NCBI GenBank assembly: GCA_028292565.1
Contig: JAQGMD010000062.1
Coordinates: forward strand, 1-6,485
Origin: Burkholderia sp.
GTDB taxonomy: Bacteria > Pseudomonadota > Gammaproteobacteria > Burkholderiales > Burkholderiaceae
DNA length: 6,485 nt
Direction: 5' to 3'
Part shown: positions 1 through 6,088 of the stretch, piece after piece
Numbering within the stretch: the first letter of the stretch is position 1
Layout: each line of letters begins with the position of its first letter
Notes under the pieces: model-generated
What the model was told of the DNA's origin: nothing
The model's database searches: none
Seen by the model: only the letters and a program-made list of their open reading frames with translations
Made by a program: the position numbers and the translations under genes

Positions 1-41
1 GCAGGTCAGCCATTCCCCCCGTATATCTCTGGAGACTTTGC

Positions 42-1031
42 ATGACAATCAACCTGAAACAGATGTGGGCGCTGATCAAAACCGCGGCCACATCCTGGAG
101 CGACGACTATGCGCCAAGCATGGGGGCCGCACTCGCCTACTACACAATGTTTTCGATTGCCCCCCTGCTGCTGATCGTGATCTCGATAGCCGGCCTGATC
201 TTCGGTGAGGAAGCAGCGCGAGGCGAGATATTCGGGCAGCTGCAAGGCATGATGGGTGAGGAAGGAGCGGCGGCGATACAAGGCCTGCTGCAAAGCGCCA
301 GCAAGCCGGCAACGAGTGTCATGGCGACCATCATTAGCCTGCTCCTGTTGATCGTCGGCGCCACAACCGTATTTGCCGAACTGCAGAGCGATCTGGATCG
401 GATCTGGCGTGCACCGGCGAAAGACCAGAAGTCCGGAATCTTCGCGCTTCTGCGGGCGCGCCTGCTGTCATTCGGCATGGTCCTTGGAATCGGTTTTCTT
501 CTGATGGTGTCGCTGGTCGCCAGCGCCGGCGTGTCCGCATTGGGCAAATGGTGGGCGCCTGCGTTCGGCGCATGGGAAGTACTGCTGCAGATCGTCAATT
601 TTGTCGTCAGCTTCGGGCTTACGACGGCGGTCTTCGCAATGATCTATAAATTCATGCCGAGGGTACATATCGCCTGGCGCGATGTATGGATCGGCGCCAC
701 GGTGACCGCGATGTTGTTCACCATCGGAAAATTCCTGATCGGCCTCTACATCGGCAAAAGCGGCGTAGCCTCCGGCTTCGGCGCAGCCGGCTCCATGGTG
801 GTGGTACTGGTGTGGGTGTACTACTCGGCGCAGATTTTCCTGATGGGCGCCGAGTTCACTTGGGCGTACGCACATGCATTCGGCTCGCGCAAGGGACAGA
901 AGCCGGCCGGTGCGGCCGCTGCCGGACTGCATGACAGCGCCGCCGTCAAATCGGGCGCTGCGCGCAAGCTGCCCACTGAACAGGACCTGGCCGGGAATCC
1001 ACAGTTAAGGGGCCGGACCGGAAAATCATGA
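42..1031 (+). CDS. YihY/BrkB-family inner-membrane protein
   Basis: This 329-residue multi-pass inner-membrane protein belongs to the YihY/BrkB (formerly 'ribonuclease BN') family. The RNase BN label is historical, and the molecular function is not firmly established; transport-like roles have been suggested. Visible hallmarks are the N-terminal MGAALAYYTMFSIAPLLL helix (residues 27-44), a short amphipathic region with DLDRIWRAP (118-125), the MPRVHIAWRDVWIGA loop (205-219), and the C-terminal GFGAAGSMVVVLVWVYYSAQ block followed by GAEF (245-272). I see about six hydrophobic segments, as expected for the family. The start is supported by GGAG at 31-34, seven bases before the ATG. The last ~48 residues (from GSRKGQ, 281 on) are a hydrophilic Ala/Lys/Gly-rich tail, probably cytoplasmic and variable. 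Its TGA overlaps the next ATG, which implies translational coupling. Family assignment is secure; function is not. Confidence 0.93.
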   Translation: MTINLKQMWALIKTAATSWSDDYAPSMGAALAYYTMFSIAPLLLIVISIAGLIFGEEAARGEIFGQLQGMMGEEGAAAIQGLLQSASKPATSVMATIISLLLLIVGATTVFAELQSDLDRIWRAPAKDQKSGIFALLRARLLSFGMVLGIGFLLMVSLVASAGVSALGKWWAPAFGAWEVLLQIVNFVVSFGLTTAVFAMIYKFMPRVHIAWRDVWIGATVTAMLFTIGKFLIGLYIGKSGVASGFGAAGSMVVVLVWVYYSAQIFLMGAEFTWAYAHAFGSRKGQKPAGAAAAGLHDSAAVKSGAARKLPTEQDLAGNPQLRGRTGKS

Positions 1032-1183
1032 AGAGTATGGATGGCCTTACCATAGTCGAGCTGATGGTTATGCTGCTGATCGTTGGCGTCGCGGCGACAT
1101 TCGCAGTTAACTACATCATAGACAAGCGATGCGAAGACGAACCTTCGCGCCAGCTTTGCAGGGACAGGGCGGCAGCTAAATAA
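1028..1183 (+). CDS. 51-residue prepilin-like small protein (class III signal peptide)
   Basis: This is a short ORF in the four-base ATGA overlap with the end of the YihY/BrkB gene, so it is probably translated by coupling. It encodes 51 residues. The N-terminus reads MKSMDG followed by LTIVELMVMLLIVGVAATF. This matches the type IV prepilin/pseudopilin signal: a short basic leader, Gly at -1 (G6), Glu at +5 of the mature form (E11), and a ~20-residue hydrophobic helix (7-31). The mature product would be only 45 residues: the helix plus a short charged tail with two cysteines (C35, C44) that could pair. Normal pilins and minor pseudopilins are about 120-180 residues with a globular domain, which is absent here. 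It could be a minimal pilin-like or membrane peptide, or the 5' remnant of a degraded minor pilin gene. It ends tail to tail with the minus-strand gene, overlapping it by 8 bases. Confidence 0.68.
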   Translation: MKSMDGLTIVELMVMLLIVGVAATFAVNYIIDKRCEDEPSRQLCRDRAAAK

Positions 1184-1730
1184 GACCGGCGCGGCGTCGT
1201 CTTGATGTGTGACCGGTAAATCGGCGAGCGATCCAACCGAACAGCCAGCACAACAGCCCGAGCGAGATCACGACAATAGCGAGTTGCGCAAGGCTTTCGG
1301 TACGGACCCGCCATTTCTCTTTCTGCCAGAGCGCGTGCGCCGCGCTTTGGTCAGCCTGTGGAAAAACGAAGGAACGAGCCACCGTTCGCGTATAGGCGCG
1401 GACTTGCGGCGAGTTTTTCACTTCTATCCATGACGTCCCGTCTTCGTCTGTGGAATACGGGATGAACTTCAGGCTGTTTTTTTCTACGGCCTTGAAGCAC
1501 AAGTCGATGTTGAAATACCTTCCGTCCGGACCGACCCGGTAAAAATATTCGCGCGGGTCATCATCGCCGCAACGCTCGACCCTGACCGGCGCCTTACCCG
1601 GGGACTGCACCTGATAGGTCAGCCATACATGCGGCTCCGTCTTCCAGGCGTTCACCGTTCCGACGACGACCATGAGCGCGAGTCCGGCAAGGATCAGCGT
1701 CCTTGCTCTCTTCGACAGGTTTGCCAGCAT
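1176..1730 (-). CDS. Hypothetical membrane-anchored periplasmic protein, two helices
   Basis: This is a 184-residue protein that I cannot assign to a named family. The start at 1730 is chosen because GGGAG lies about five bases upstream on the minus strand and a basic-then-hydrophobic membrane segment begins at once; an upstream in-frame start at 1847 would add 39 unconvincing residues. Visible features are a cytoplasmic KRAR end, membrane helix 1 (about 10-28), a ~110-residue hydrophilic and aromatic-rich region (29-137) with two cysteines (C54, C78) that could form a disulfide in the periplasm, membrane helix 2 (about 138-157), and a C-terminal RRRR tail. The positive-inside rule puts both ends in the cytoplasm and the central domain in the periplasm. 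It is a lone minus-strand gene, convergent with the YihY/mini-pilin pair. No catalytic motif is evident. Confidence 0.75.
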   Translation of the reverse strand: MLANLSKRARTLILAGLALMVVVGTVNAWKTEPHVWLTYQVQSPGKAPVRVERCGDDDPREYFYRVGPDGRYFNIDLCFKAVEKNSLKFIPYSTDEDGTSWIEVKNSPQVRAYTRTVARSFVFPQADQSAAHALWQKEKWRVRTESLAQLAIVVISLGLLCWLFGWIARRFTGHTSRRRRAGLI

Positions 1731-1835
1731 TTTTTCTCCCTTTGCTTCAACAGGTAGTCGATAGCTGGGCTCAGGGTAATACCGGAAGCGGCATAGGCCG
1801 TTGATATAAAGCAGAGGCGAAAGGCGTAAGATTAT

Positions 1836-1880
1836 TGTCAACCACACAACGTCTTTGCTTGGGTGTCAACCGGACACAAC
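1836..1880. repeat. Imperfect direct repeat between divergent genes
   Basis: TGTCAACCACACAAC at 1836-1850 is repeated as TGTCAACCGGACACAAC at 1864-1880, differing by a two-base GG insertion and starting 28 bases apart. It lies between the divergently oriented genes at 1730 (minus) and 1991 (plus). On the minus strand each copy contains TTGACA, a perfect -35 hexamer, although I see no convincing -10 at the right spacing for either. It could be a tandem regulator-binding site or chance. Experimental function is unknown. Confidence 0.4.
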
Positions 1881-1990
1881 AGCGTTACGTTTCTTTACAG
1901 CAATAAAAGTCGACCTAGTCTACATTGGCCATTCCGGCGTAATTTTCCGCCGCTTTCCAAGAATTGCGACATCTCAGTGGGGGAATGGCT

Positions 1991-2590
1991 ATGTTGATTA
2001 CACGACCCGCTCTCGCTCTAACGGTGACTTGCATGCTCAGCGTACCGCCCTTGACCGCCGCGTTTGGAGCCGATGTGACGATACCCGTCACAGCCACCCA
2101 GACCAAAGAGAAACGCATTCAGCGCGAGGACGCGAAAGCGGCAACGGGAAATCACGGTGCGGCGACCAGGAAGCGCCCCGAGAATAAGCGGCATCACAAA
2201 ATTTCCACCTACAGCCTGTTGAGCGATTCACCTTTCAGGCATGGGACCGGTATAAGCGGAAAGCCCCGGTATTCAAGCCCGGACATGGGCATGGGGCTCG
2301 GGACCGGCCTCCACCAATCTCCATTGCGCGGCACAGCGCCCGACGCGCCGAAAAATAAGGACCGTATGCCGCTCGGTTCGGGCTACCGGACAGACGACGC
2401 CAACAGCGCAAGCGCCACCGTCGACTGCCGCGAAAAGGCGTCCCCGACAAGCCCCGGCCGGCGAGAAATGACCGCATGCTTCGTGCACAAGCTCGACAGG
2501 TCCTGGAAGACGCAGACTTATGTCTCAAGGCGATCTGCAGACGGCAATACGGCCTGGGGCGGCGGCCTCGCAGTTGGCTATGACTACTGA
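1991..2590 (+). CDS. Hypothetical secreted protein, low-complexity and basic
   Basis: This encodes 199 residues of unknown function. I chose the ATG at 1991 because GGGGGA (1979-1984) sits six bases upstream and the protein then begins directly with a Sec signal peptide; earlier in-frame starts at 1985 (ATG) and 1964 (TTG) fit the ribosome binding site less well. The signal peptide is about residues 1-27 and ends TAAFGA before DV. The mature protein is hydrophilic, rich in Lys/Arg/Ser/Gly and probably disordered from 35 to 135 (for example the MGMGLGTGL stretch near 99-107). It then has a better-ordered end with two cysteines (C146, C163) that may form a disulfide, and a Gly-rich, Tyr-ending C-terminus (GYDY). 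It lies 30 bases upstream of another small secreted protein gene, probably as an operon. The strange composition leaves some risk that it is fast-evolving or not well conserved. Confidence 0.68.
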   Translation: MLITRPALALTVTCMLSVPPLTAAFGADVTIPVTATQTKEKRIQREDAKAATGNHGAATRKRPENKRHHKISTYSLLSDSPFRHGTGISGKPRYSSPDMGMGLGTGLHQSPLRGTAPDAPKNKDRMPLGSGYRTDDANSASATVDCREKASPTSPGRREMTACFVHKLDRSWKTQTYVSRRSADGNTAWGGGLAVGYDY

Positions 2591-2620
2591 GTACCTTCTT
2601 CAACTTGTTCAGCGACAGAT

Positions 2621-3067
2621 ATGAAACGTACAGCCTCAATCGCCCTCCCCTTGATTTTAGTCGCACTTTCCGGCCCGCTTCACGCCGAGGGAGATCCCGC
2701 CTCGCCAGTCACGGTCGCACCGGCCGCCACGGAAGCGTTTGAAGACCGGGTCCGGTTGGCGAAGGAGGCGGAGGAAGACGAACTGTTCAAAACGTATCGC
2801 TCGCGGCTCCTGAAGCGGAACAGCCGCCATCTCGCTCGTACCATGCGTTCCTGTATCGCCCGCTCGCCCAAGCCGGACGCAAAAGCCTTCGAACTGGTGG
2901 CCGATATCAGAGCCGACGGGAAGGCGGACGCCATCGCGGTCAAGCCCCAGAACGAAGTCGCCTCTTGTTTTGCGTCCGGTTTTTCTGCGGTCGCCTACCC
3001 CCGGCCGCCTCAATTTCCGACGCGCGAAGCATTCCCTGTCACGATGAAGGTCCGCGTGGTGCGCTAG
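2621..3067 (+). CDS. Small periplasmic protein with TonB-C-like tail
   Basis: This 148-residue protein carries a clear Sec signal peptide (MKRTASIALPLILVAL..., cleavage likely after PLHA at residue 22). A charged, probably helical segment follows (about 40-72, rich in Glu then Arg/Lys). The last ~60 residues (FELVADIRADGKADAIAVKP..., then PRPPQFP, then PVTMKVRVV) have the strand-turn-strand pattern and 'D-G-x' turn seen in TonB C-terminal-type domains, with C78 and C116 as a possible disulfide pair. The membrane anchor and Pro-rich linker of real TonB proteins are missing, so a free periplasmic TonB-C-like protein is the most I can infer. The start follows the previous stop by 30 bases; no strong ribosome binding site is visible, so coupling or read-in transcription is likely. 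Function is unknown. Confidence 0.75.
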   Translation: MKRTASIALPLILVALSGPLHAEGDPASPVTVAPAATEAFEDRVRLAKEAEEDELFKTYRSRLLKRNSRHLARTMRSCIARSPKPDAKAFELVADIRADGKADAIAVKPQNEVASCFASGFSAVAYPRPPQFPTREAFPVTMKVRVVR

Positions 3068-3314
3068 AGTGGGAGCAATTTTAAGGACATCTTCATTCGC
3101 CACCGAAGGTCAACTTGTAATCACGGCGGGACAGACTAACTTAAAGACCAAGTCGGCGTAAGCTGATGGTCCGCCGGGTGGCTTGGTAATATAGGCGACC
3201 CAAGGCGAGCAGAGATTATGCCGAGGAACAACCCGTTGACGCATAATTACCGAGAGTCGCGGTGTTGATTATTGTCGGCTCCATCCCCCTCACAGCGCCA
3301 TCCATGGCGCGACT

Positions 3315-3342
3315 AAGCCCGCCCCTCCCGGCGGGCTTTTTT
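3315..3342 (+). terminator. Strong intrinsic terminator
   Basis: The stem AAGCCCGCC (3315-3323) pairs with GGCGGGCTT (3330-3338) across a six-base loop, and the stem runs into six T residues (3337-3342). This is a classical Rho-independent terminator for plus-strand transcription. It lies about 250 bases after the stop at 3067, so it ends either that operon's long 3' untranslated region or a separate small transcript. It also argues that the transporter downstream starts after it and not at the earlier in-frame start at 3262. Confidence 0.88.
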
Positions 3343-3373
3343 ATGCGCCCGTTGCCGATACGCCAGAGCGCGC

Positions 3374-3387
3374 GATGGTATACCATC
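3374..3387. promoter_or_regulatory. Perfect 14-bp palindrome upstream of the EamA transporter
   Basis: GATGGTATACCATC is a perfect inverted repeat, located between the terminator and the transporter start and about 70 bases upstream of the ATG at 3457. The TGGTATACCA core resembles operators of GntR-type dimeric regulators, and it contains a TATACC that could serve as a weak -10. Operator function is inferred from symmetry and position only; no regulator gene is adjacent. Confidence 0.45.
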
Positions 3388-3456
3388 CTGCGGTATGCCG
3401 GCTGCCCGCGAGAAACGTCCGGGCCGCGCCGAACGATGCGTTCAACTTCCAAAAAA

Positions 3457-4374
3457 ATGAATAACAAACACGTTTTCCTTTTGCCTGTTATCGGCCTTGT
3501 CAGTAATGCGTTTATATGGGGCGTCATGTGGTGGCCGCTGAAAGAGCTTCGTGCCCTCGGCTGGCATCCGCTATGGTCTACCACTGTCATCTTTCTGCTC
3601 GCGACCGCCGGGCTTTTGCTGTTCAAGCGCAATGCCATTTGGGAGTTCATCAATTCGCGCGGCCTGTGGATTATTGCGATCGCTGCCGGCGTGACCAACG
3701 GAGCGTTCAGCTGGGGCATGGCTATCGGCGATGTGGTTCGCGTCATCCTGCTGTTTTACCTGATGCCGATCTGGGCAGTGCTTTTTGCGCGCCTGCTTCT
3801 GAGAGAACCGATTACCAGGCTGGCGATATTGCGGATCGTATTGGCCCTGATCGGCGCTGGTCTTGTGCTCAAGCCGGAGGGCAGTGGACTGCCTGTCCCG
3901 TCAGGCCTTGCCGATTGGCTCGGGCTGGTTGGCGGCATGGCCTTTGCGATGAATAACGTGATGATCCGGCGCGAAGCGGATCGGCCTCGCGACGGACGCG
4001 CGTTCGCGATGTTTGTCGGCGGCCTCGTGATTCCTGGGGCGGTTGCCGCCGCGTTGAGCTCGGTATCCATTATCCAATTGCCCAATGTCTTCAATGGATA
4101 CATTCTGTTTATCGTTGCAGGCCTGGGGTTCGCGGTATTGGTCGCCAATCTCGCACTCCAGTACGGCGCGGCAAAACTGCCGGCCAATGTGACGGCAGTG
4201 GTGATGCTGATTGAAGTCGTGATCGCCGCGGTTTCGTCTTTCATCATCGAAGGCACGTTGGTAACCGAAACGATGATAGTGGGCGGAGCGTTGATCATTA
4301 CGGCGTCGGCACTCGCCGCGCTGGCAGGAAAGAAGCGGACAGAGCCGGCGGCTGAACAAGCGCTAAGCGCCTAG
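3457..4374 (+). CDS. EamA/DMT-superfamily transporter
   Basis: This encodes a 305-residue inner-membrane permease of the drug/metabolite transporter superfamily, with two EamA repeats (about 8-140 and 152-288) and ten predicted helices. Diagnostic features are the end of repeat 1, YLMPIWAVLFARLLLREPIT (101-120), and its counterpart in repeat 2, LIEVVIAAVSSFIIEGTLVT (251-270). Family members export amino acids, metabolites or toxic compounds; the substrate cannot be told from sequence. The start at 3457 gives a normal family length; an in-frame ATG at 3436 is an alternative, and neither has a strong ribosome binding site. The frame stays open back to 3262, but that extension would run through the terminator and encodes no plausible domain. 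A hydrophilic tail (GKKRTEPAAEQ) closes the protein. It appears monocistronic. Confidence 0.92.
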   Translation: MNNKHVFLLPVIGLVSNAFIWGVMWWPLKELRALGWHPLWSTTVIFLLATAGLLLFKRNAIWEFINSRGLWIIAIAAGVTNGAFSWGMAIGDVVRVILLFYLMPIWAVLFARLLLREPITRLAILRIVLALIGAGLVLKPEGSGLPVPSGLADWLGLVGGMAFAMNNVMIRREADRPRDGRAFAMFVGGLVIPGAVAAALSSVSIIQLPNVFNGYILFIVAGLGFAVLVANLALQYGAAKLPANVTAVVMLIEVVIAAVSSFIIEGTLVTETMIVGGALIITASALAALAGKKRTEPAAEQALSA

Positions 4375-4376
4375 GC

Positions 4377-4404
4377 TTGAATAACAATGCATGTGCCGTA
4401 TATG
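4377..4404 (+). promoter_or_regulatory. Candidate sigma-70 promoter for the basic ORF and traX-like gene
   Basis: TTGAAT (4377-4382) and TATATG (4399-4404) are separated by 16 bases, which is acceptable for a sigma-70 promoter. It lies directly after the transporter stop and about 65 bases before the small ORF at 4469. The matches are partial (four of six in each hexamer), so this is a candidate only. Confidence 0.33.
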
Positions 4405-4468
4405 ACGACATAAGGGCCGGACTTCACGTTGAACGTCCATTCCCTGATGAATCTGTCGGAGGCGCATC

Positions 4469-4591
4469 ATGCAGAAGTTACACAAGCACCAGAGGTTGCT
4501 GCTGTTCGTGAAATGTCGCGGCCAGAAAGCACGGGAAAGAAAACGTATCCTGTATCGACGGCAATTGGAATCGCATGAGCCGAGCCCGTGA
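4469..4591 (+). CDS. 40-residue highly basic small protein or leader peptide
   Basis: This small ORF has the best ribosome binding site in the neighbourhood: CGGAGG at 4457-4462, six bases before the ATG. The peptide begins MQKLHKHQRLLLFVKCRGQK, continues with a dense Arg/Lys run (ARERKRILYRRQ, about 21-32) and ends ESHEPSP. It has one cysteine (C16) and no membrane helix. The stop TGA (4589-4591) is followed by only six bases and then the traX-like ATG, in the same reading frame. The traX-like gene has no clear ribosome binding site of its own, so the small ORF probably delivers ribosomes to it by reinitiation. It could be a leader peptide, a small nucleic-acid-binding protein, or an N-terminal extension cut off by a single stop. 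I recognise no family. Confidence 0.55.
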   Translation: MQKLHKHQRLLLFVKCRGQKARERKRILYRRQLESHEPSP

Positions 4592-4597
4592 TGTCCG

Positions 4598-5272
4598 ATG
4601 CGAGAGACGCTCCCGCGCCTTGCACTGTCGAGCGGAAGCACCGAGGCGCTGAAATGGCTCGCACTGGTGTTGATGACGCTCGACCACGTCAACACATTTT
4701 TATACGACGGTAAGTTTCCGGTACTTTTCAAGCTCGGACGTATGGCCATGCCCATCTTTGGCTTCGTCCTTGCTTGCAACTTCGCGCGCCGTGAAGCCGT
4801 GGGAACCGGCGCCTATCAGCGGACCATGAAGCGCCTGGCGCTGTACGGTCTGTTGGCCTCGCCGGTGTTCGTAGCCCTGGTTGGATGGTGGCCGCTGAAT
4901 ATCATGTTCACGCTGCTGGTGGCGGCGGCGGTGATGTACCTGATGGAAAAGGCTGGACGCGGGCACGTCATTGCCGCCCTTTTGTTGCTCGCCGCCGGCG
5001 GTGCAATCGTTGAATTCAAGTGGTTCGGCCTGCTCTACTGCCTGGCCGCCTGGTGGTACTGCAAGGATCCGGACTGGCCCAGGCTGATTCTCTGGACTGC
5101 TTCCGCCGCATCGCTATACGCAATCAACCACAATCTTTGGACGGTCGCCGCCCTGCCCGTCATTTTTGCGGTGGACCGCCTTCGCATCCGCGTGCCTCGT
5201 TTACGGCACATCTTCTACGTCTATTATCCGGCCCATCTGGCCGTGTTATGGGCGCTTCCCAACTCATTCTGA
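4598..5272 (+). CDS. TraX-family integral membrane protein
   Basis: This 224-residue polytopic membrane protein belongs to the TraX family. The plasmid F member N-acetylates pilin at its N-terminus; chromosomal homologues are widespread and mostly uncharacterised. Support comes from EALKWLALVLMTLDHVN (16-32) with its His, the GRMAMPIFGFVLACNFAR segment (47-64), WWPLNIMFTLL (97-107), and the closing HIFYVYYPAHLAVLWAL (204-220), all typical of the family. There are about seven or eight hydrophobic segments and the length is normal. An in-frame stop at 4589 prevents an upstream extension, so the ATG at 4598 is the first available start. Initiation is probably coupled to the 40-residue ORF upstream. 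No other conjugation genes are nearby, so a role in plasmid transfer is not implied; acetylation of another surface substrate is a possible inference. Confidence 0.88.
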   Translation: MRETLPRLALSSGSTEALKWLALVLMTLDHVNTFLYDGKFPVLFKLGRMAMPIFGFVLACNFARREAVGTGAYQRTMKRLALYGLLASPVFVALVGWWPLNIMFTLLVAAAVMYLMEKAGRGHVIAALLLLAAGGAIVEFKWFGLLYCLAAWWYCKDPDWPRLILWTASAASLYAINHNLWTVAALPVIFAVDRLRIRVPRLRHIFYVYYPAHLAVLWALPNSF

Positions 5273-5278
5273 TCCAAA

Positions 5279-5296
5279 ATCCCATTTTTATGGGAT
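5279..5296. other. Perfect hairpin after the traX-like gene
   Basis: ATCCCAT (5279-5285) and ATGGGAT (5290-5296) form a perfect 7-bp stem with a TTTT loop, seven bases after the traX-like stop. It lacks a T run on the plus strand; on the minus strand the stem is followed by TTTT, which looks more like a terminator for transcription coming the other way, although no minus-strand gene is seen there. It may mark the end of the traX-like unit or be an operator for the cytochrome gene. Confidence 0.4.
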
Positions 5297-5352
5297 GGTC
5301 CGAAGCGGGGCTGTAGGTTGTAATTGGCTGCACTTCCTCGAAGGAGACAGCC

Positions 5353-5850
5353 ATGCCGACACTGCGAAGCCCGATGACAGGAATAGCGTTAGTTGGGTTT
5401 GCGCTCTGCGCCCAATCCGCTCTTGCCCAAGCGCCTAAAAAGGCGGACATGAAATCGGTCGAGCGTGGACGCTATCTCGTGAAAATTGCGGGCTGCAACG
5501 ATTGTCATACCGCAGGCTACGCCCTGTCCGGGGGCAAGGTGCCGGAAAAACAGTGGCTGACCGGCGATCAGCTTGGCTGGCTCGGCCCGTGGGGAACCAC
5601 CTACCCGAGCAATTTGCGGTTGTACATGGACAAGGTGTCTGAAGCCGAGTGGCTCAAGATCGGGAAAACGGCGCAATTCCGACCGCCGATGCCATGGTTC
5701 GCGCTGCACGATATGCGAACACAGGACCTGCGCGACATCTACCGTTTCGTCAGGTATCTGGGGCCGGACGGCGAGCAGGCGCCAAGCTATGTCCCGCCTG
5801 GCCAGGAGCCGAACGGACCTGTGATCGTCTTTCCGGCGGCGCCAAAATGA
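5353..5850 (+). CDS. Periplasmic monoheme c-type cytochrome
   Basis: This 165-residue protein begins with a Sec signal peptide (cleavage probably after ALAQA, residue 27). A single CNDCH heme-attachment motif follows at 48-52 (C48, C51, H52), preceded by ERGRYLVKIAG, the usual first helix of class I cytochromes c. M113 in RPPMPWFALHDM is the likely sixth ligand, and the closing helix is TQDLRDIYRFVRYLGP (123-138), matching the 'dL.aiyrYL' end of cytochrome subunits of periplasmic dehydrogenases. WGTTYPSNL (80-88) resembles the mid-domain segment of those proteins. It would carry electrons in the periplasm; the partner is unknown because no dehydrogenase or oxidase gene adjoins it. The start is well supported by AAGGAGA (5341-5347), five bases before the ATG. 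It seems to be a stand-alone gene. Confidence 0.92.
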   Translation: MPTLRSPMTGIALVGFALCAQSALAQAPKKADMKSVERGRYLVKIAGCNDCHTAGYALSGGKVPEKQWLTGDQLGWLGPWGTTYPSNLRLYMDKVSEAEWLKIGKTAQFRPPMPWFALHDMRTQDLRDIYRFVRYLGPDGEQAPSYVPPGQEPNGPVIVFPAAPK

Positions 5851-5888
5851 CGGGCTAGCCGACGTTTCAATCTGGATTCAATTTTAAT

Positions 5889-5908
5889 CAGTGCGATTAG
5901 CCGCACTG
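5889..5908 (+). terminator. Possible weak terminator after the cytochrome gene
   Basis: CAGTGCG (5889-5895) pairs perfectly with CGCACTG (5902-5908) over a six-base loop, 39 bases after the cytochrome stop. The following bases (TGCTTCCTTCTC) are pyrimidine-rich but are not a clean T run, so termination would be weak. The rest of 5851-6058 shows nothing I can annotate; a GTG-started ORF at 5891-6109 runs through the LexA box and is not credible. Confidence 0.42.
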
Positions 5909-6058
5909 TGCTTCCTTCTCAATGTCAGAGCCGGTAACGGCCGACTTCGCGTTGCTTTCCTTGCCGTCAAGAACGATGGCAAAACGACAATTTATGGGAG
6001 AATTCGGACGCGGAACGCGAGCGCCGAACCGGATTCAAAGGTCGGGTTGCGCTGGCTC

Positions 6059-6088
6059 ATGACTGGCCGCCCCGACCTGATATATACT
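6059..6088 (+). promoter_or_regulatory. Probable sigma-70 promoter of the SOS-type gene
   Basis: TATACT at 6083-6088 matches the -10 consensus at five of six positions. ATGACT at 6059-6064 is a partial -35 (four of six) with an 18-base spacer. The -10 overlaps the left half of the LexA box, so bound LexA would block polymerase. Transcription would start about 30 bases before the ATG at 6128. Confidence 0.6.

Larger units (their letters stand above)
3068..3456 (+). other. Intergenic region, possibly containing a structured RNA
   Basis: No convincing coding region is present in these 389 bases. Several complementary segments can be read: CGGCGG (3126 region) with CCGCCG (3173 region), ACCAAG with CTTGGT flanking the latter so that the two pairings interleave, ATTATGC (3215-3221) with GCATAAT (3241-3247), and a perfect GCGCCA/TGGCGC hairpin (3295-3310) just before the intrinsic terminator at 3315-3342. 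The downstream portion holds a 14-bp palindrome at 3374-3387. It could be a long 3' untranslated region of the upstream gene or an independent small RNA. I do not recognise tmRNA, 4.5S, RNase P RNA, 6S or any tRNA in it. Confidence 0.35.

Noticed and set aside
1731..1847. 39-residue upstream extension of the minus-strand membrane protein
   Set aside because: The internal ATG at 1730 has a good GGGAG site and begins a normal membrane-anchor topology; the extension adds Tyr/Arg-rich sequence with no support.
2235..2666. 143-residue minus-strand ORF opposite the secreted-protein genes
   Set aside because: Arg/Ser-rich composition typical of an antisense shadow; the plus strand has signal peptides and a ribosome binding site.
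3241..3310. tRNA or tmRNA 3' end in the intergenic region
   Set aside because: No T-arm consensus (GGTTCGAATCC type), no acceptor-stem complement and no proper CCA end could be found.
3262..3456. 65-residue N-terminal extension of the EamA transporter
   Set aside because: It would read through the intrinsic terminator and the palindrome, encodes no family-like sequence, and makes the protein longer than usual DMT members.
4591..4713. ORF starting at the ATG overlapping the small ORF stop (TGATG)
   Set aside because: It is out of frame with and inside the traX-like gene, 40 residues, with no recognisable composition; a shadow frame.
4598..5272. Conjugative element suggested by a TraX homologue
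   Set aside because: No relaxase, coupling protein, other tra genes, integrase or attachment site is visible; chromosomal TraX homologues are common.
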